This document shows, in pieces, positions 42,200 through 54,899 of a stretch of DNA of 64,000 bases (position 1 is its first letter; each line of letters opens with the position of its first letter). The position numbers and the translations under genes are program-made. Source of the DNA: Paragonimus westermani. Lineage: Eukaryota; Platyhelminthes; Trematoda; Plagiorchiida; Troglotrematidae. The stretch is taken from the NCBI GenBank assembly GCA_008508345.1, contig QNGE01000113.1, positions 118,732-182,731 on the forward strand, given 5' to 3'. Below the pieces are notes generated by a model. The model was given only the letters and a program-made list of their open reading frames with translations, had not been told where the DNA came from and searched no databases.

Positions 42200-45100
42200 T
42201 TTGGTCACTTTATACAATCTGTCAGAGATATATTGTCGTAACTGGATCTACGACCCACGGGCGCGTAAGCAGATAACAGAATAACGGTTATCGAGACGGT
42301 GGATAACGAAACGACGGTCAACGATGATGAACAACTGACCGCGGAGTGTAGGCGACTGATTCGTCACTTCCCGGTCAACCTAGTCACCTTAGGCCAACTC
42401 ATGAACGCAGAAAAAATGAGTGGCATTCACACAGAACTTCCTCATGTCGCCCGACCCGATGACAGCATGGTCACAAACCCGTCCATATTTTCATGGTTGT
42501 GGCTGGTAACAAGCAAAGGTCAATAGGTTGCACCAGACGGAAGTTCAGAAAGTGTAGTGTAGACGTGTAGTCGGGATGGCAATGACAGTGTGGAGTGAAT
42601 GCAGGTGTGATGGCTCGCTTCATCCCTGCAGCGTTTACACTGCTACACATATTTCGGTTAAGCTGACCGTTGAGGATGAGTTATAAAAGTTCACAGCCGC
42701 TGCCTCAGCGGCTACGGGTTGGAAAAACGAAGCGTTTTTGTGCGTTTGGTCTCTTTCCAGCAATATTACTCAATGAACTGGAAACCGTTAACTACAGTAA
42801 TAATGAGCCTTGAAATGGTAACTGTTTGGTTCTCCCACTTTCACGGATATAAGAAATTGTGACAATTGCAACTGGAGAGATGTGTGGCGGGTATACCTTC
42901 GATGTCAGAGATTGCGGTGAATGCAGCTGGAAACACGTGTGGTGAGCACGCGCTCGACCCACGTCTACTAACAAGGTGAAACGTCTTTTCTGAAGAGCAA
43001 TCAAAATATGGTCTCAAAAGGCACTGAACGTAAAGCACACTTATGGACTTCGAAACAAACCGTATACTTCCAGCACTGCTTGAAATTATGATAAGTAGTT
43101 AGTTATAGCTTCATCGGGAATTAGTGATAGCAATCAAATGAAGAAAGGGAACGCTAGTTGGATCCAGCCACTCTGCGGCACTCAGGAGCAAGCCCAGCGA
43201 GAAGTGTGTAAATAGTTCGAGCGCATCTAATAACGCACGAGGAGATCCAGGTTAGACGACCTCGGAGGGTGGATTTATAGGTGCATCGTTGGGAAAAGGG
43301 CGAACATTTGCTGTGTGCAACCAGTTGCACCATGGAAGAGACTGGAGTTGAGTACGTACCAGGCCTTCTATAGCAGCAGTACACAAAGTCATGCGTACAG
43401 AACAGACAAGCGAGTAAACGCGGTTGCAACCACGATCCCAAGAGAAGCCACACGATTGCTGGCCAATATAGACATGCAATGATTTTTCGCTTCACTTGTC
43501 AGCAAAATTTGTCTATTATTACGCCGTTTTTGTATTTCAAACTCCGTAGTCACCACACATCAACTTGACTGCATCTGTGCACACATACGTTTACAGTCCC
43601 CCTCAATCACTCCAATGAACCTCATTTTTCGTACTTCACCCGGTTTGCTGGGTTGAACATAACGCCGCGGATACTTTTAATAAGTAGATAAAGACCATGG
43701 ATGTACAAAGTATCCGTTGATGATCGAAACTACTGGCAATAAATAGTTTGGTTTGTGTATAGTGGCTCTGCATATGAAATGATGACACACGGCACGTTAT
43801 TCGGGATGACGCCGAAAGGTTAACGCACATTCTCTCTGCGCAAAACTACCAGATCCAGCGAGCATATACGCCTTCATGGTGTCGTCGACATTGGTGCCAC
43901 TTCTAGTAATATTACACGTTTTTAGTTGCGGGTTCAAATTACTTCAGTTTCTTATCACGGATGCAATATGCTATGGGCGACCTGTGATGCACTGTTAGTC
44001 GCACGGTTATGTGAAGTATTTTGCGACGTAGTGGATAGTCACATTTCAATGGAGGTCATTGGGATGACAAGATGGCGGCTTTAATGTGAGCTTTGCGTGT
44101 TGTCTATAGATGCCACATGATGTTGTACTACTCCATTGGTGGAGGAACCGTTAGGAAGTCCGTACGCCAGTGTGATTCGCCCTATTGTTGCCAACCCGGA
44201 AGGTGCATTCCGGGCCACTGCTTGTTATGTCCGAAGACTAATACTAGTAACTTTCAAGTGGATAAGTACTACAACCGGCTTATCGTTTATGTTCAACCGG
44301 GATATCAGAAAGACCCGTCGAACTTACCCCAAATTTGCCTGTTATTTATACGGCTAGTTTTGCTTAAAACCTGTAGTGAAACGGAGAGTTGATGGAACAG
44401 TACCTCAAGGCAAATACAAGAATTCACAGTAGGTGTCCGCAACTAATTCCACTACACTAAGTCTGCTGCGTATTGCAAGAAGATTCTTCCCTTTAATAAT
44501 AACGGAATTGTTTCCTCCAGCGAGCTAAATGAACGTTGCCACCGTTAGTCCACGATAACCAGGACCGCGTAGGAGCAGAAAGCGAAAAGCGCGAGGACGA
44601 AGCGTGTATTGATTCAAACAAAAGACGAGTAGTTAATATGTACAATGAACATAATAGGTATGAAGAATGGTATGTAGCAAAAGATCGAAATGGTCACAGA
44701 CTCCACACAACCCCCCCAAAGCGTGAGAGAAAAGAAGACGCTCGATAGTTAGAGAATCACAGTGAATCAATGATGATAATCGCTATAGATTGTCGGCCAT
44801 CTAACGGTTCGACCAGAACGGGTGTGTGGTTTGCATGTCTTGGGTTCGGGGGCAGGAAAATGGGTATGGTCACTAGTGTCAAACATAGGTTGGGTAGACT
44901 GAGAAAGGTTTTGTGAGTCGGTAGACGAATCTAGGATACGCTGGCTCTACGTGGTCACAACGTGATCGCTTGATTGAACGCTGTGACTCACAAATTAGGC
45001 AAGCAGTTCCAGGCGCCGAATGCACGGTATTCGAGGGCACACCTTCCTAAATTCACCCAAGCACAGCAGCTGTCTATTGTAGAAGGTCTTAAACAAGCCG

Positions 45101-47650
45101 TTTTGGTCAACCGACTCCAATAACCGTTGGCATCACCAGCAACGTGACAAACAACCGAAATTGTGCACATACTCGCGGTCTTAGAAAAGACAACAATCTA
45201 GGCAGTCTTGCTTGGATCAGATTTCAATGAATTTTTAAATAAAATTCCACGAACACCGGTCTCTAAACGGCAATGAATTTCATCGAGCTCCCATAGTACT
45301 TTAGCCCTCTTACAGACTTCAGGCAGAGCCATGTGTTTGAGTAAACGCCAAATATCACTGTTACAGAGATGTTCCTTGATAAATTTGTAATATGTTCCTT
45401 GTGTTAAAGCCCCGCTTGATAGAATACTCCTGTTTTATGCTGGAACCTTCTTACCGCTACTTACCAGAATACATCTCAGTATGCCATCACATGTTTCATG
45501 CGACACCACACACTTACGGCTGACATTTCACGGTTTGCTTGACATCATAGAGTATTGCCGGTTACGCCATAGAGCTCGTAAGGTGCATGCAACCACATGA
45601 CCGAATATGCACCAGCCAATCATCAGGATGACTTTGGCCCTCGCTAGTGCACACGAATGCAGGAATGTCTGAAGACTGACTTTTATTCAGACAGTAGAGC
45701 TGCTGATCCTGACAGGCAAGTAGCTGTAATCAAATGCATCTCGACTAGGTTCTACGATTCCCAATATTCTCGAGAATGACTGGGCTGCGTACCCACTTTC
45801 AGCTGAAGACATCGTCCAGACCGCCGCCATTATGCATCTGGTCTATTCGAATTCCGGTATATGCTGTTTGGTTTACGAATCGGTGGTCAAAGGTCTTAAC
45901 ACTACACTAAGCTGGAACATCACGCAAGATGTGAGGTTCGTTCAACCGCACAATGCCGATCTACTTTTCACGAGCACGTCTGAAAGAAAGCATTTAATTT
46001 GTTTGCGAAAGCCCGCCTGTACAATGATAAACCCCAGCAAAACTGCTAATATGTATAGGTGAATTTCTAACCAACCATCATGGAGGTTTTAAGGCGCCAT
46101 GTTACTCGGTACATTACTCGACAGCTGGTTGATAAAGTGGACGTGACTAGTGAATAGTCCGCTTGAACATGGGGTGCGATACACCTCTCGGTCATAATGA
46201 ACTGTACCAATCGGCTACTGAATTGTGTGTACCATGCAGGGCGTCAGCAGACTCGGAGAATACCGGTCTCAAGCAGTAGGTCCGTGGAGAGTAAACCAAG
46301 TGAGCTTTCTTTTCTGAGTGAAACCCTCTGGCCTTGACCAGGTATACAGCACACTTGCAAGGGTGATTACGTTTCCTACGTCATTGGATGGGAAATAGAT
46401 TTGTGGTCTTCACCGAGTAAGGAAAAAAGAGCATGCCACAAAAGTCGACACAAAGGAGTCGTCAATCTGGTTTTCCCCGAAATGCACACCAGGTTTCTGG
46501 CGCTCTGAAGAGTGTGATCAACGTACATATTGCAAAGTCGTATACAAATTTGAACGCCACAGTTGTAAATCGTACAATGAGTCAGCTTTGTGAATAAAGC
46601 AACAAAGAAGACATCAGATAAGATGAAAAGCAAAATTTGACATACATGCTTTTGAGGCAATAGTATTCAGAATCTACAGAATTTAACAGAATAGTTGAGT
46701 AGTTACATTATTTGGGTCTCCGCAAGGTGATCACTTGTCTAATAATCGAGGGCGTGTCAAAAAAGAGGTGTTTGAAGGGTGTAGGGGATGTACTGTCGAA
46801 GAATTTCATGATTACTCCATGAAGATGGTCCCGGAAAATGTGTAGGAACTTTTGTTAGGGTGGGAGTAGATGGAAGAGCGCATTCTCTTGCGGGGGAACG
46901 GATGGACATCTCAACTGGACTTCTTTGTTTGCCCAAAATCCAAGGAATTTTGCGGAACTAGCGAACTACCCATCCATTGCGAAAGTTTGAGTGTCCGGGC
47001 GCGGTAGAATGTTCCCTCGCGTGAGGTATATCGATGAACTCAAGAGTGAAAACAAATCACGCGGTAAACGGGAGAACGTAAATTGATTGTATGAGCTATG
47101 AAAAACAATGGAACGTGATTTCCTGACAACTTTTTATTTAAGGTTAATAGAATCGTGTTGATTGATGAAATATATGCCACCTGCGAATGTTCGATATCAA
47201 ATAACGCGGAGAGAGGCCGATTCACAATGGACGGCTGGAGTATAGAATGAAAAGAATGTTCGACAACACCCAGAGGTTGTCAGGTGGTCTCTCAGGAGGA
47301 GAAGGTGGAAGGGCTGCAACGCGAGGTTTTCATATGGTGATGAGAGGAACAGGCTAAGCTTCGTTTTCTCTCAAACAGTTTTAGCATGCCCAGCTTTTGC
47401 GTGGCGATTTACAACGCACACGCAAGCTATCAGTATGTATGAAGTAAGAGCGTACCATGGTGACTGTGTTATTACTAACGGGCATGCTTGTACTGAGACC
47501 TATACATGTTGACTGTAGACATGTTCTCCTGTTCGTGGGTAAGTCCTAAAGCATAACTGTGTAGAAGATCTATCCTGAAATTAATAGCCCTGATCAATTC
47601 GTGGGGTTCGTGTCGTAACATCATGCAACACAAAGGATTTCCCCCAGATG
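42200..47650. other. No recognisable gene (5.4 kb)
   Basis: I scanned the frames on both strands. None shows a known domain or a chain of exons. A minus peptide at about 44990-45060 (EYRAFGAWNCLPN) recalls the tail of CR1-like LINEs (R....WN.LP), but it is isolated. Confidence 0.45.
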
Positions 47651-48215
47651 TCACTGGGTCCTTTTTCAAAGATATCGTCCTCAGATGGGTAGAGGTTGAA
47701 AATGGACACGACGTCCGTTACTGTTAGGAAATTTTCTAAGCCTCGTTTGAATTTATGCACATTCTTACTGGCTCTGATTGCATGCGGAAGTTCGTTTCAA
47801 ACGTAGGAATGTTTTACCAGGAAAAAATGTGAACACAGTGTTTTTCGGGATTTAAGAGCTGCCAAAGAGGATTCCTTGTTCATGGGATTGTACCTAGACA
47901 TATGTTGTAAGCGAATCACGAAGCCGACTGTGAATATATTGCCATAGACCACAGTATGCATGAGTGCAAGGTTAAACTTGGGTGGCCGTAACCAAAGAAG
48001 ATCAAGTGCAAGCGTCCGGAAGCGTTCTCTGTAGCTCAGAGACGAAGGATAGCCCAATAAAATTTTCGTGAATGCAAGTTAGAGGCATTCCAGGGTTAGC
48101 CTATCAGGCTTGCGCAGGTGGCCATAGATGAACATACAGCACTCAAACTGGGGTCGTATGCATAGTTTATAAAGGCGTAATCACGCATTCGGCAGGAAGA
48201 TTGAATGTTCAATGT

Positions 48216-48632
48216 AAACTGTTATCCGTCTAGTTTCAGCCAGTAGGAAAGATATATGTTCTGCGAAATTTGATGAGTTTGAGTGTAACATGCAGGCCAG
48301 CCGACTCTACTCTGGATGCCCGTGACTTCGCGGACCAACCTTCGGGCAACGTAGACGCACCAGGGGACAGCGCTCTTCCGAAGTAGGGGTTCGAACGACA
48401 GTTCTGAAAAGAGAAACAATACGAACACACATGAGCCAAAGGCCCAGTAAGCCATGCACACGACTTACACAAACGAAAGCTAAGACGGCACCGACAACAC
48501 AGCAGCACGCCCCGTTACACAACTCAAATTCAATCCGTGCGCGCTCGCTGGTTTCGGTTGCGCGTCACAGAGTAGTGCATACATATGTCGCGCACTGAGT
48601 TGGCAGTTGATATGCTGTGACCGTCCAGGTTT
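48216..48632. repeat. Stretch interrupting the CR1-like LINE
   Basis: About 417 bp between RT and C-terminal parts of the element at 47660-52480 shows no LINE similarity. It is more GC- and CpG-rich than the flanks around 48300-48560 (for example GTGCGCGCTCGCTGG). It could be a nested short element or a diverged part of the LINE. No clear target-site duplication was found by eye. Confidence 0.4.
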
Positions 48633-49696
48633 TCAGCGCCATCCGGTACGTGACAACCATGCGCAACGATAGTGGAGTTGTTGGCTGAAAATTTCATCAG
48701 TCAAGTATGACATCAAGTCTCTGATGTCACTAAGTCCTTCTGTATATTTTTTAAACATGGATTGAGACTGCCAGAAAAGAAAAGTACGAACAAGTTTGAT
48801 ATCACCAGCGAATAGGAATAGTTTGCCATGGTTGATAACTTCACATATATCGTTTATGTATACGAGAAAGAGTAACGGTCCGAAAGCACTTCCTTGTATC
48901 ACCCCACCACTGACTGTTCTAGGTGCTGAGCTGCTGTCTCCTATTCTCACTGTTTGTGTGCGGCTTGTGAGACATGAAGAGGACCAGTTATGCAGTAGAT
49001 CACGTGTACCGAAAGATGCTAGTTTTATCGAAGGACGCTTATGAGGCACTCGATCGAAAGCCTTTCTCATACCTGGCAGTATAATGATAATCGCTTCTCC
49101 GGAGTCAGCAGAACTTCTCGCTGGCACGTCATGTAAGCGTGTTAGCTGAGAAACATAGGCTGCGAGTGGTTTATAAGGCTTCGTGATAATGAGAATTCGA
49201 CCATGCAGCATTTTATTGTCCTTTTCAACACCCTAGAACAAATTGAAGCATGGTTAGTGGGACGATAATTGCCGACGTCATGTCGCGAGCCAATCTTATA
49301 GCGGAGCTCAATTGTAGAATGTTTCCACTGAAGAGGGAAGGAACCTGGTCTTAGAGGAAGTGTATAAATATTAAGCAGAAGTAGAAGGATGTCTTCCTCT
49401 CCGTATTTTAGAGCAACAGGGTGAATGCCATCAGGACCAGGTAGATAGGAAGGTTTGATAATAGCTAACTGGGAGCGTATGAGCCCTGCATCAACAGGGA
49501 TATGGCTTTCGAACGTACTTGTACTTGCAAGGAGAAATGGAGGCAGTATGTGTCCTTCATGTTTGAAGGAAGCAGCAAAACATGAATTGAAATCCTTACA
49601 GATTTTTAGAGGATCATCTACAGTGGTTTTGTCTTTTAGTGTCATCTTTGAGATGGCAGGGTCTCTCCCATTATTCCCGCGTCTCATCAACTTCAT
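48633..49696 (-). pseudogene. CR1-like LINE linker and RT region
   Basis: Frame 49696-49142 holds SKMTLKDKTTVDDPLKICKD, SYLPGPDGIHPVALKYGEED and PLQWKHSTI; frame 49211-48633 holds RKAFDRVPHKR (KAFD with catalytic Asp), GGVIQGSAFGPLLFLVYIND and LFLFAGDIKLVR. These are RT motifs 1-5 in order. The frame break lies near 49200. A single-base change turns the second box FADD into FAGD. After 48633 the similarity stops and resumes at 48215. Confidence 0.85.
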
Positions 49697-49993
49697 CAGC
49701 TGCGAGCACTTATATGTGCTATTAAGCGCACGTTCTTATCCACTCATGTGGAGTGTTTTCGTTCTATGCTCAATTCCACTGAACATTTTATGCATTTGCA
49801 TGATGAGAGAGAAGTCGCATGTTTCCCGCTACCTTGATGTAAGACTTTTGAGCTTGCCTTGCTCCTTTGGAGTGAGACGTATGCCGTTACCGTACGGTGT
49901 TTTCATTTTTGCGGGGCTAAGATGTTCATGCAAGCCCTGAAGTGTTCGTTAAAGCCTCGGTGGCAAAACTAGGATCGAAGGTAAAAATGTGTT

Positions 49994-50935
49994 CTATTCC
50001 AGAGACCTCAGCAGTTGGGTGAACACGTTCCACTCTGCAAATTTAATCTGACGGTAGTGTATGACGGTTGAATCTTTGACAGCTTTCAGGTCCAACATTA
50101 AGTTCACTATGTTATGATCACTTCCTGGAAATTGTTCCAAGACGGACACAGTGGGAGAAGAGATGCATGTGGTAAAGATGAGGTCTAAAATGTGGTCTTG
50201 TCCAGTGGGCGCCAAAACATGTTGGCGCCATCCGTTTACTTGGACACATGCAATGAACTCAGCTTGATTTGCGGGGGCAGTGAACGAGGTCCAGGAGATA
50301 TTGAGCATGTTGAAGTCGCCGCCAGTTATTTTGCACTGAGAAGGTAAGTTTGATACATAGTTCAGTCCGTTAATAAGGTTCGTCAAGTCATCCTGAGTGG
50401 CGTTAGGCGGTCTGTAGACACATCCTAAGAGTAATTCACAGGGTCCAGTCGACAATAACAGCCACAAGGAGTCATCTATCATACCAAGACACGGCTCATC
50501 GAGTATGGTTGCAGAATATTGTTCCCTTAGGTAGATTAACCATCCTCCACCTCGTCCTACACCAAGATTTTTTTGGAACATGTGATAACCTATAAGGTTT
50601 AGTTGTGTGTGTGAAGTCTCAGGGGTGCACCAAGCTTCAGTGACTAGAATAATATAAGGATTATATAAGAATATGAATGATCTAAAGATATGCATCTTAT
50701 TAGGTAGCGAATGTGCATTGAAAAGCAAAAAACCTAGTGCATTATTATTGTTCGGCACCATTTTTATACTTTTAAAAATGTCTAAGACAGAAACATCTTT
50801 GTGATTCAAGGACTCTGATGACAATGCTTGGTCTGGTGTCCTTGTAATGAGCTCATTAGAGAATGGTTGGGTGTCAAGTGCGTTTGAGTCCATGACAGGA
50901 AGTGTTGGAATAGTGCAAGTAAGGTAGTGGAACAA
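49994..50935 (-). CDS. CR1-like LINE endonuclease ORF
   Basis: A 313-codon uninterrupted frame. It carries the apurinic/apyrimidinic-type endonuclease words in order: FNAHSLPNKMHIFRS (Asn), LVTEAW (Glu), GCVYRPPNAT (Tyr/Arg), GGDFNMLNISW (Asp/Asn), DHILDLIF and GSDHNIVNLML (catalytic Asp-His). All key residues are present, so this domain alone looks intact. The enzyme nicks target DNA to start reverse transcription. The frame ends with WNVFTQLLRS*, after which the linker continues in another frame. Confidence 0.85.
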   Translation of the reverse strand: MFHYLTCTIPTLPVMDSNALDTQPFSNELITRTPDQALSSESLNHKDVSVLDIFKSIKMVPNNNNALGFLLFNAHSLPNKMHIFRSFIFLYNPYIILVTEAWCTPETSHTQLNLIGYHMFQKNLGVGRGGGWLIYLREQYSATILDEPCLGMIDDSLWLLLSTGPCELLLGCVYRPPNATQDDLTNLINGLNYVSNLPSQCKITGGDFNMLNISWTSFTAPANQAEFIACVQVNGWRQHVLAPTGQDHILDLIFTTCISSPTVSVLEQFPGSDHNIVNLMLDLKAVKDSTVIHYRQIKFAEWNVFTQLLRSLE

Positions 50936-51889
50936 TGGGGGGTCGGAGTTAGCAAGGGAGGTTTGAAAGGTATGTGTCCCATTTTAAAAGGGTAAGGCTG
51001 ACCTAAATTGGTCATGCCCACCCGCTCGTTGTCAATGAAAACATCGCGGGTTGCGTTTAAGTGAGCATCCGAAGTGTAGGGTCTATCCGTATTGAATGGG
51101 GTGTTGAACGTTGGATGGACAATTTCAGAGGGGCTCCGGTTTAGTCTTGCATGAATAGATGCGTCTCGCGAGAGACTGCCATAACTAGGCAGAAGCCTTT
51201 AATCGGGGGATGGTAAGAGATGCGCCTTTTTAATCGCTAGGTACGGGCTTGCGTTTTCTTGCCCGTTTGTTCCCTTATGATGCACAGGAGGAAGCCTCTG
51301 GTGACCCGTAGGGTAGTGATTTGGAGAGGGTTTGTTATCGCGTGCACCCCATTGGTGGTCGGTTCGTGGTTCAAAATTGAGACATCAACGTGTTTTTTAT
51401 TGATAGAATGACAGTGTTCTGTCTTATTTGAGCCAGTTTCCTCGCAGATAGGTTGCGGTCTAAACGCTCCATTGATTTCTATACGGAGAGGGTCATTCGT
51501 GTGCCCACTTTTACCAGCTGGTTTCTCGACCGAGGTACCCTCAACGCTCGGCACGCTGTTGAAACTGTCAAGTTCAATTAGGTCGGCGAATTTGTTCATT
51601 TTGATGGAGTTAGCATTGTCGGTAGGGTCGCTGGTGCATTCGGGCGCGGTGCAACAAACCGATACTGCACGATCTTTGGAACCCAGTTTGACATCTTTGG
51701 ATATCGTGGTAACCTGTTTCGGTGCGTCTTAAATCACATGGTTAGAAAGGGAGACGGAGGTCCTGCCCAGTAAGAGTTTTTACATTCTCTTTCAAGGGGC
51801 GTTCTGTCCTCCATAATTTTTGATAGTTTAAGCGAGATTTTAGACTTAATAGGGTCCTGGCTCTGTATGAAGTGTTTTGCATTTGCCCG

Positions 51890-52474
51890 CTATGGAATTT
51901 GGATAATAGCGGGCAGCAAACATTTTGTCTTCTTACAAAAACGGATGCAGATATATGATTTCGGGTCTATTCCAGTAACCTTCGAGAGTATCGTTTCAAT
52001 GCTTTCTAGGTGCAGCTTATCTGGCACAGTGAATACGATGGCGTTGTTTGAGCAACGCATCCGTTTGGTGATTTCTGTTACCAGTGTGTTGATCAACACA
52101 CTAGCGCTCCGGATGTTATTCATCTCGGGACTTCCGGGCACTTTAAAGATGTAAGACAAAGAGACGAGATTCTCTTTCAGGGGATCAAGTGCAGTCTGAC
52201 TTGCCCTCAGTTGAACGAGCTCTGCTCCTAGCTCAGATACCATAACAACTAAATCCGCCAATACACTATCTACAGGAAATGAACAGTGTTTAGTCTGAGG
52301 GGTGGCAACTATCAGGTTATCTTCACACCTTTTAACGGCAGTAACCTTAGGAGAGCCTACATACGTTCTGGACCTAGGATCTTTGCCTTTAAAACGATCT
52401 ACATCGGCTTTAGAGCTCGATATTGTGGCTTTAACACCAGCGGATCTTGTATGAAGAGTGATTTTGGTCACCAT
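51890..52474 (-). pseudogene. CR1-like LINE ORF1
   Basis: A 194-codon frame starting MVTKITLHTRSAG. It has a Ser/Lys-rich N-terminus, a leucine-heptad segment (VMVSELGAELVQLRASQTAL, possibly a coiled coil), then NNAIVFTVPDKLHLESIETI and KSYICIRFCKKTK, words typical of ORF1 proteins in trematode CR1-like elements. It continues in another frame (FIQSQDPIKSKISLKLSK, then RTPLERECKN) to about 51740, and a last piece lies at 51599-51237. The protein binds element RNA in related LINEs; that is family knowledge, not visible here. Confidence 0.6.
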
Positions 52475-52484
52475 GTTTCGTAAA

Positions 52485-54150
52485 TATAATTATATTTTTG
52501 GACAGACTTGGACGTAAGTGGAATGTGACCAGATTATATAGAATAGTATTATCACCGATAACAATTATAAGGGAAACTTCAAATAGAATATTTACGCAGT
52601 AATCACCTACCCTTTTCGAAACTGGTGTTCATATATTTGGTGTTCGGACATGTTTCCAGACGCCTGGGTACTGCCGCGAGCAGAAGTAAACTGAGTGCAT
52701 TCTATGGTGGTGCTCATTCGGCTTCTACGATTGGGTCACTCCTGTCCGATTGAAAATGACCATATTCCAAATCACATGCATTAAGGACAATTGAAATAAG
52801 CTGAGCAGTATCCTAGTGGTCAAAAGCTGAAATACCGGGATGTAAACCGTGTAAGCCTTCGCGCTGTAACGTTGATTTTAGAAGCAGTGAAGATTCATCG
52901 TTGAGCCGGACGGCCTTGGAAAATATGGTCCGCACGAGTTTCCTCGAGTTCAACGGAAAACTACTACCCGGCCGTTAGCGGAAGCGTGCAGTACTCAAAG
53001 AACCCACCGGTGCCGTAGATTGTGTTGACGTGACTATGCGAAGTTGCGATGTGCGCGGCCAAGAATGCGCTCGCCACCTCGGGTTAGTGCGTGATCAACT
53101 TGCTCGAGTGCACTGTCGCCCAAGGGGCAATAAGCATGCCCGGCCCAGCAGAGTGTATCCTTTGTGTCCACCTTCTTCTTCATGCCGTCATTCAAAACTC
53201 GCCTGTTCCCATTTCTAGAAACGTGTGTGTGGCCCTCTGCCCTTCCTTTTCTTCAGCTTTGCTGGTATATTGCGTGGTTAGTGTTACGTCGGTTTTCTCC
53301 CAGTCCAACCTCCCGTTCTCTTCTCCATGCACATTCTTTCTGGAGCGCACTTACGTGTGCATGGATACTGGACTAGCTATTGTGATATTTTTTCGGTAGT
53401 TTCGTTCTCAATTTACCTCTTACCATCGGAATATTCCTCTGTTTACTTAATCAGAGATGAAGGTTTCAATTTCGGGCTAGCCCATCCACTGGTCTACCAG
53501 CATTGGTTTGCTGGACACGGAGGCCCTAACTACAGGCTCGCTGGTTTTATTTCTTTGGGTTCAAGCCGAATATGGGGCGCGGTTGGATGCACGGTTGGTA
53601 CACCGCAAGCCACTTGTGATGGTTACACGCAAGCGTTCCTCGGCTTCGATCAATGTGGCAGACTAATCGGCACCGGATGTCGCCAACCCTGGTCCCTTTT
53701 ATTAACGACGGCATGCAGCAGTCAGCGCGAACGGCTCTGTTTTGTATGGAGGCTCTGTCAGCGTGACCTCTGGATACCACTGAAGATTTTGAAACCAATA
53801 TTTACGCCGCAGAGGCTTCAGCTTATTGACACCGGTCACTAAATTAACCTATAGGCTAAACCTTCGCCGCGACGGACGAATTTATAAAAGGGGCAATTTC
53901 ACTGGACAGCTCCAAATTCGTTGTAAAATTCCGAAGGACACTCGGAAAAGTCATAAGATGTCCGCTTCACTCACTGAGCCACCTTGGCAAAATGCTTGTA
54001 TACATCGTTGGTCAACGACGTCAAGGGAACGATCATTTGAAGGCATCTCAGTAGGCTGGAAAAGTGGACTCGTTTGCAACTATTTGATTAATTAAGTGAA
54101 CGCCAGGATGCAACCGTTGACACCCCGATGCTCTTGCACATTCAAATAAT
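52485..54150. other. No confident feature
   Basis: Open plus frames up to 171 codons (53327-53842) show no recognised domain. The region precedes Gypsy remains and may be part of an old LTR element, but no gag zinc knuckle or LTR pair was seen. Confidence 0.4.
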
Positions 54151-54899
54151 GATCAGTATTGCGAGTTATGTCGGTCAACCTATGCTTAGTCACAGAGTTG
54201 GACCGAAAGGATTCCTCAGTGCAAACTAGAGAGCAAGCACTACAAGCCCGACAAAATTTTGAGAAGTCAAACGACGTGCTGCTCGATTTCCTTGCTCGGC
54301 TACATCTTAGGCCGTCGCTGGTTAAACCACAGAATTGTTCAGGTCTGTCTGTCATGTGGTATGTGGCGGATTGTCAGAACCATTTTCGTCCCTCTATTTG
54401 TGAGCTTGAAATCCCACAAGAAGACTGAGTAAAATCGACCAACACACCTTCGCTGAATTCCGCTGGTTGGTTAAAGATCGAGCTGGTATGTTCTAGCGGC
54501 GACCTGATTAATTACTGCCAGACTGTTGAACTACAGTCACTGGGTGATCTACCTTTGGCATTTTTGTCAAGAAGGACCGCGTGAGGCAAGATAGGGCTGC
54601 GTGATCTTGTCAAGATCAGTGTCCTGCTTGAAAAAAAGGAGAGTGCCGTTTGTGGATGGCCGTTTCATATCGCCGGATCTCGTCTAGGCTGGCTGCCGAG
54701 AGAAGCTCTGCTGCTGATGGTTTGACTCAATTTCTTGCTTGCAGTATTTCTCCTGAACAAGTGAAGTACCAAGTTGATTCGGATTTTTATGGTACATTGC
54801 TGCAATCTAGAAACCAGTCACCCCATAAGATGCAATTTGAGTGGGCCAAGAAAGTAGACCAGGTCAGCTGGTGAGAGCATCAGCCGGTGTTTAGTGAGG

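Larger units (their letters stand above)
47660..52480 (-). mobile_element. CR1-like LINE, nearly full length, inactivated
   Basis: A 4.8-kb element. From the 5' end: ORF1 (52474 to about 51240, frame-broken), endonuclease ORF (50935-49994), linker and RT (49696-48633), a 417-bp stretch without LINE similarity (48216-48632), then the C-terminal part (LYKLCIRPQFECCMFIYGHL, SYRERFRTLALDLLWL, FFLVKHSYVWNELPHAIRAS) ending near 47660. The domain order and motifs fit the CR1 clade. The RT catalytic box reads FAGD instead of FADD (48801-48812) and there are several frame changes, so the copy cannot move by itself, but it is the youngest-looking element in the window. Confidence 0.88.

Noticed and set aside
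44988..45170. Minus-strand AFGAWNCLPN resembling the CR1 tail word WN.LP
   Set aside because: Too short and isolated to call.
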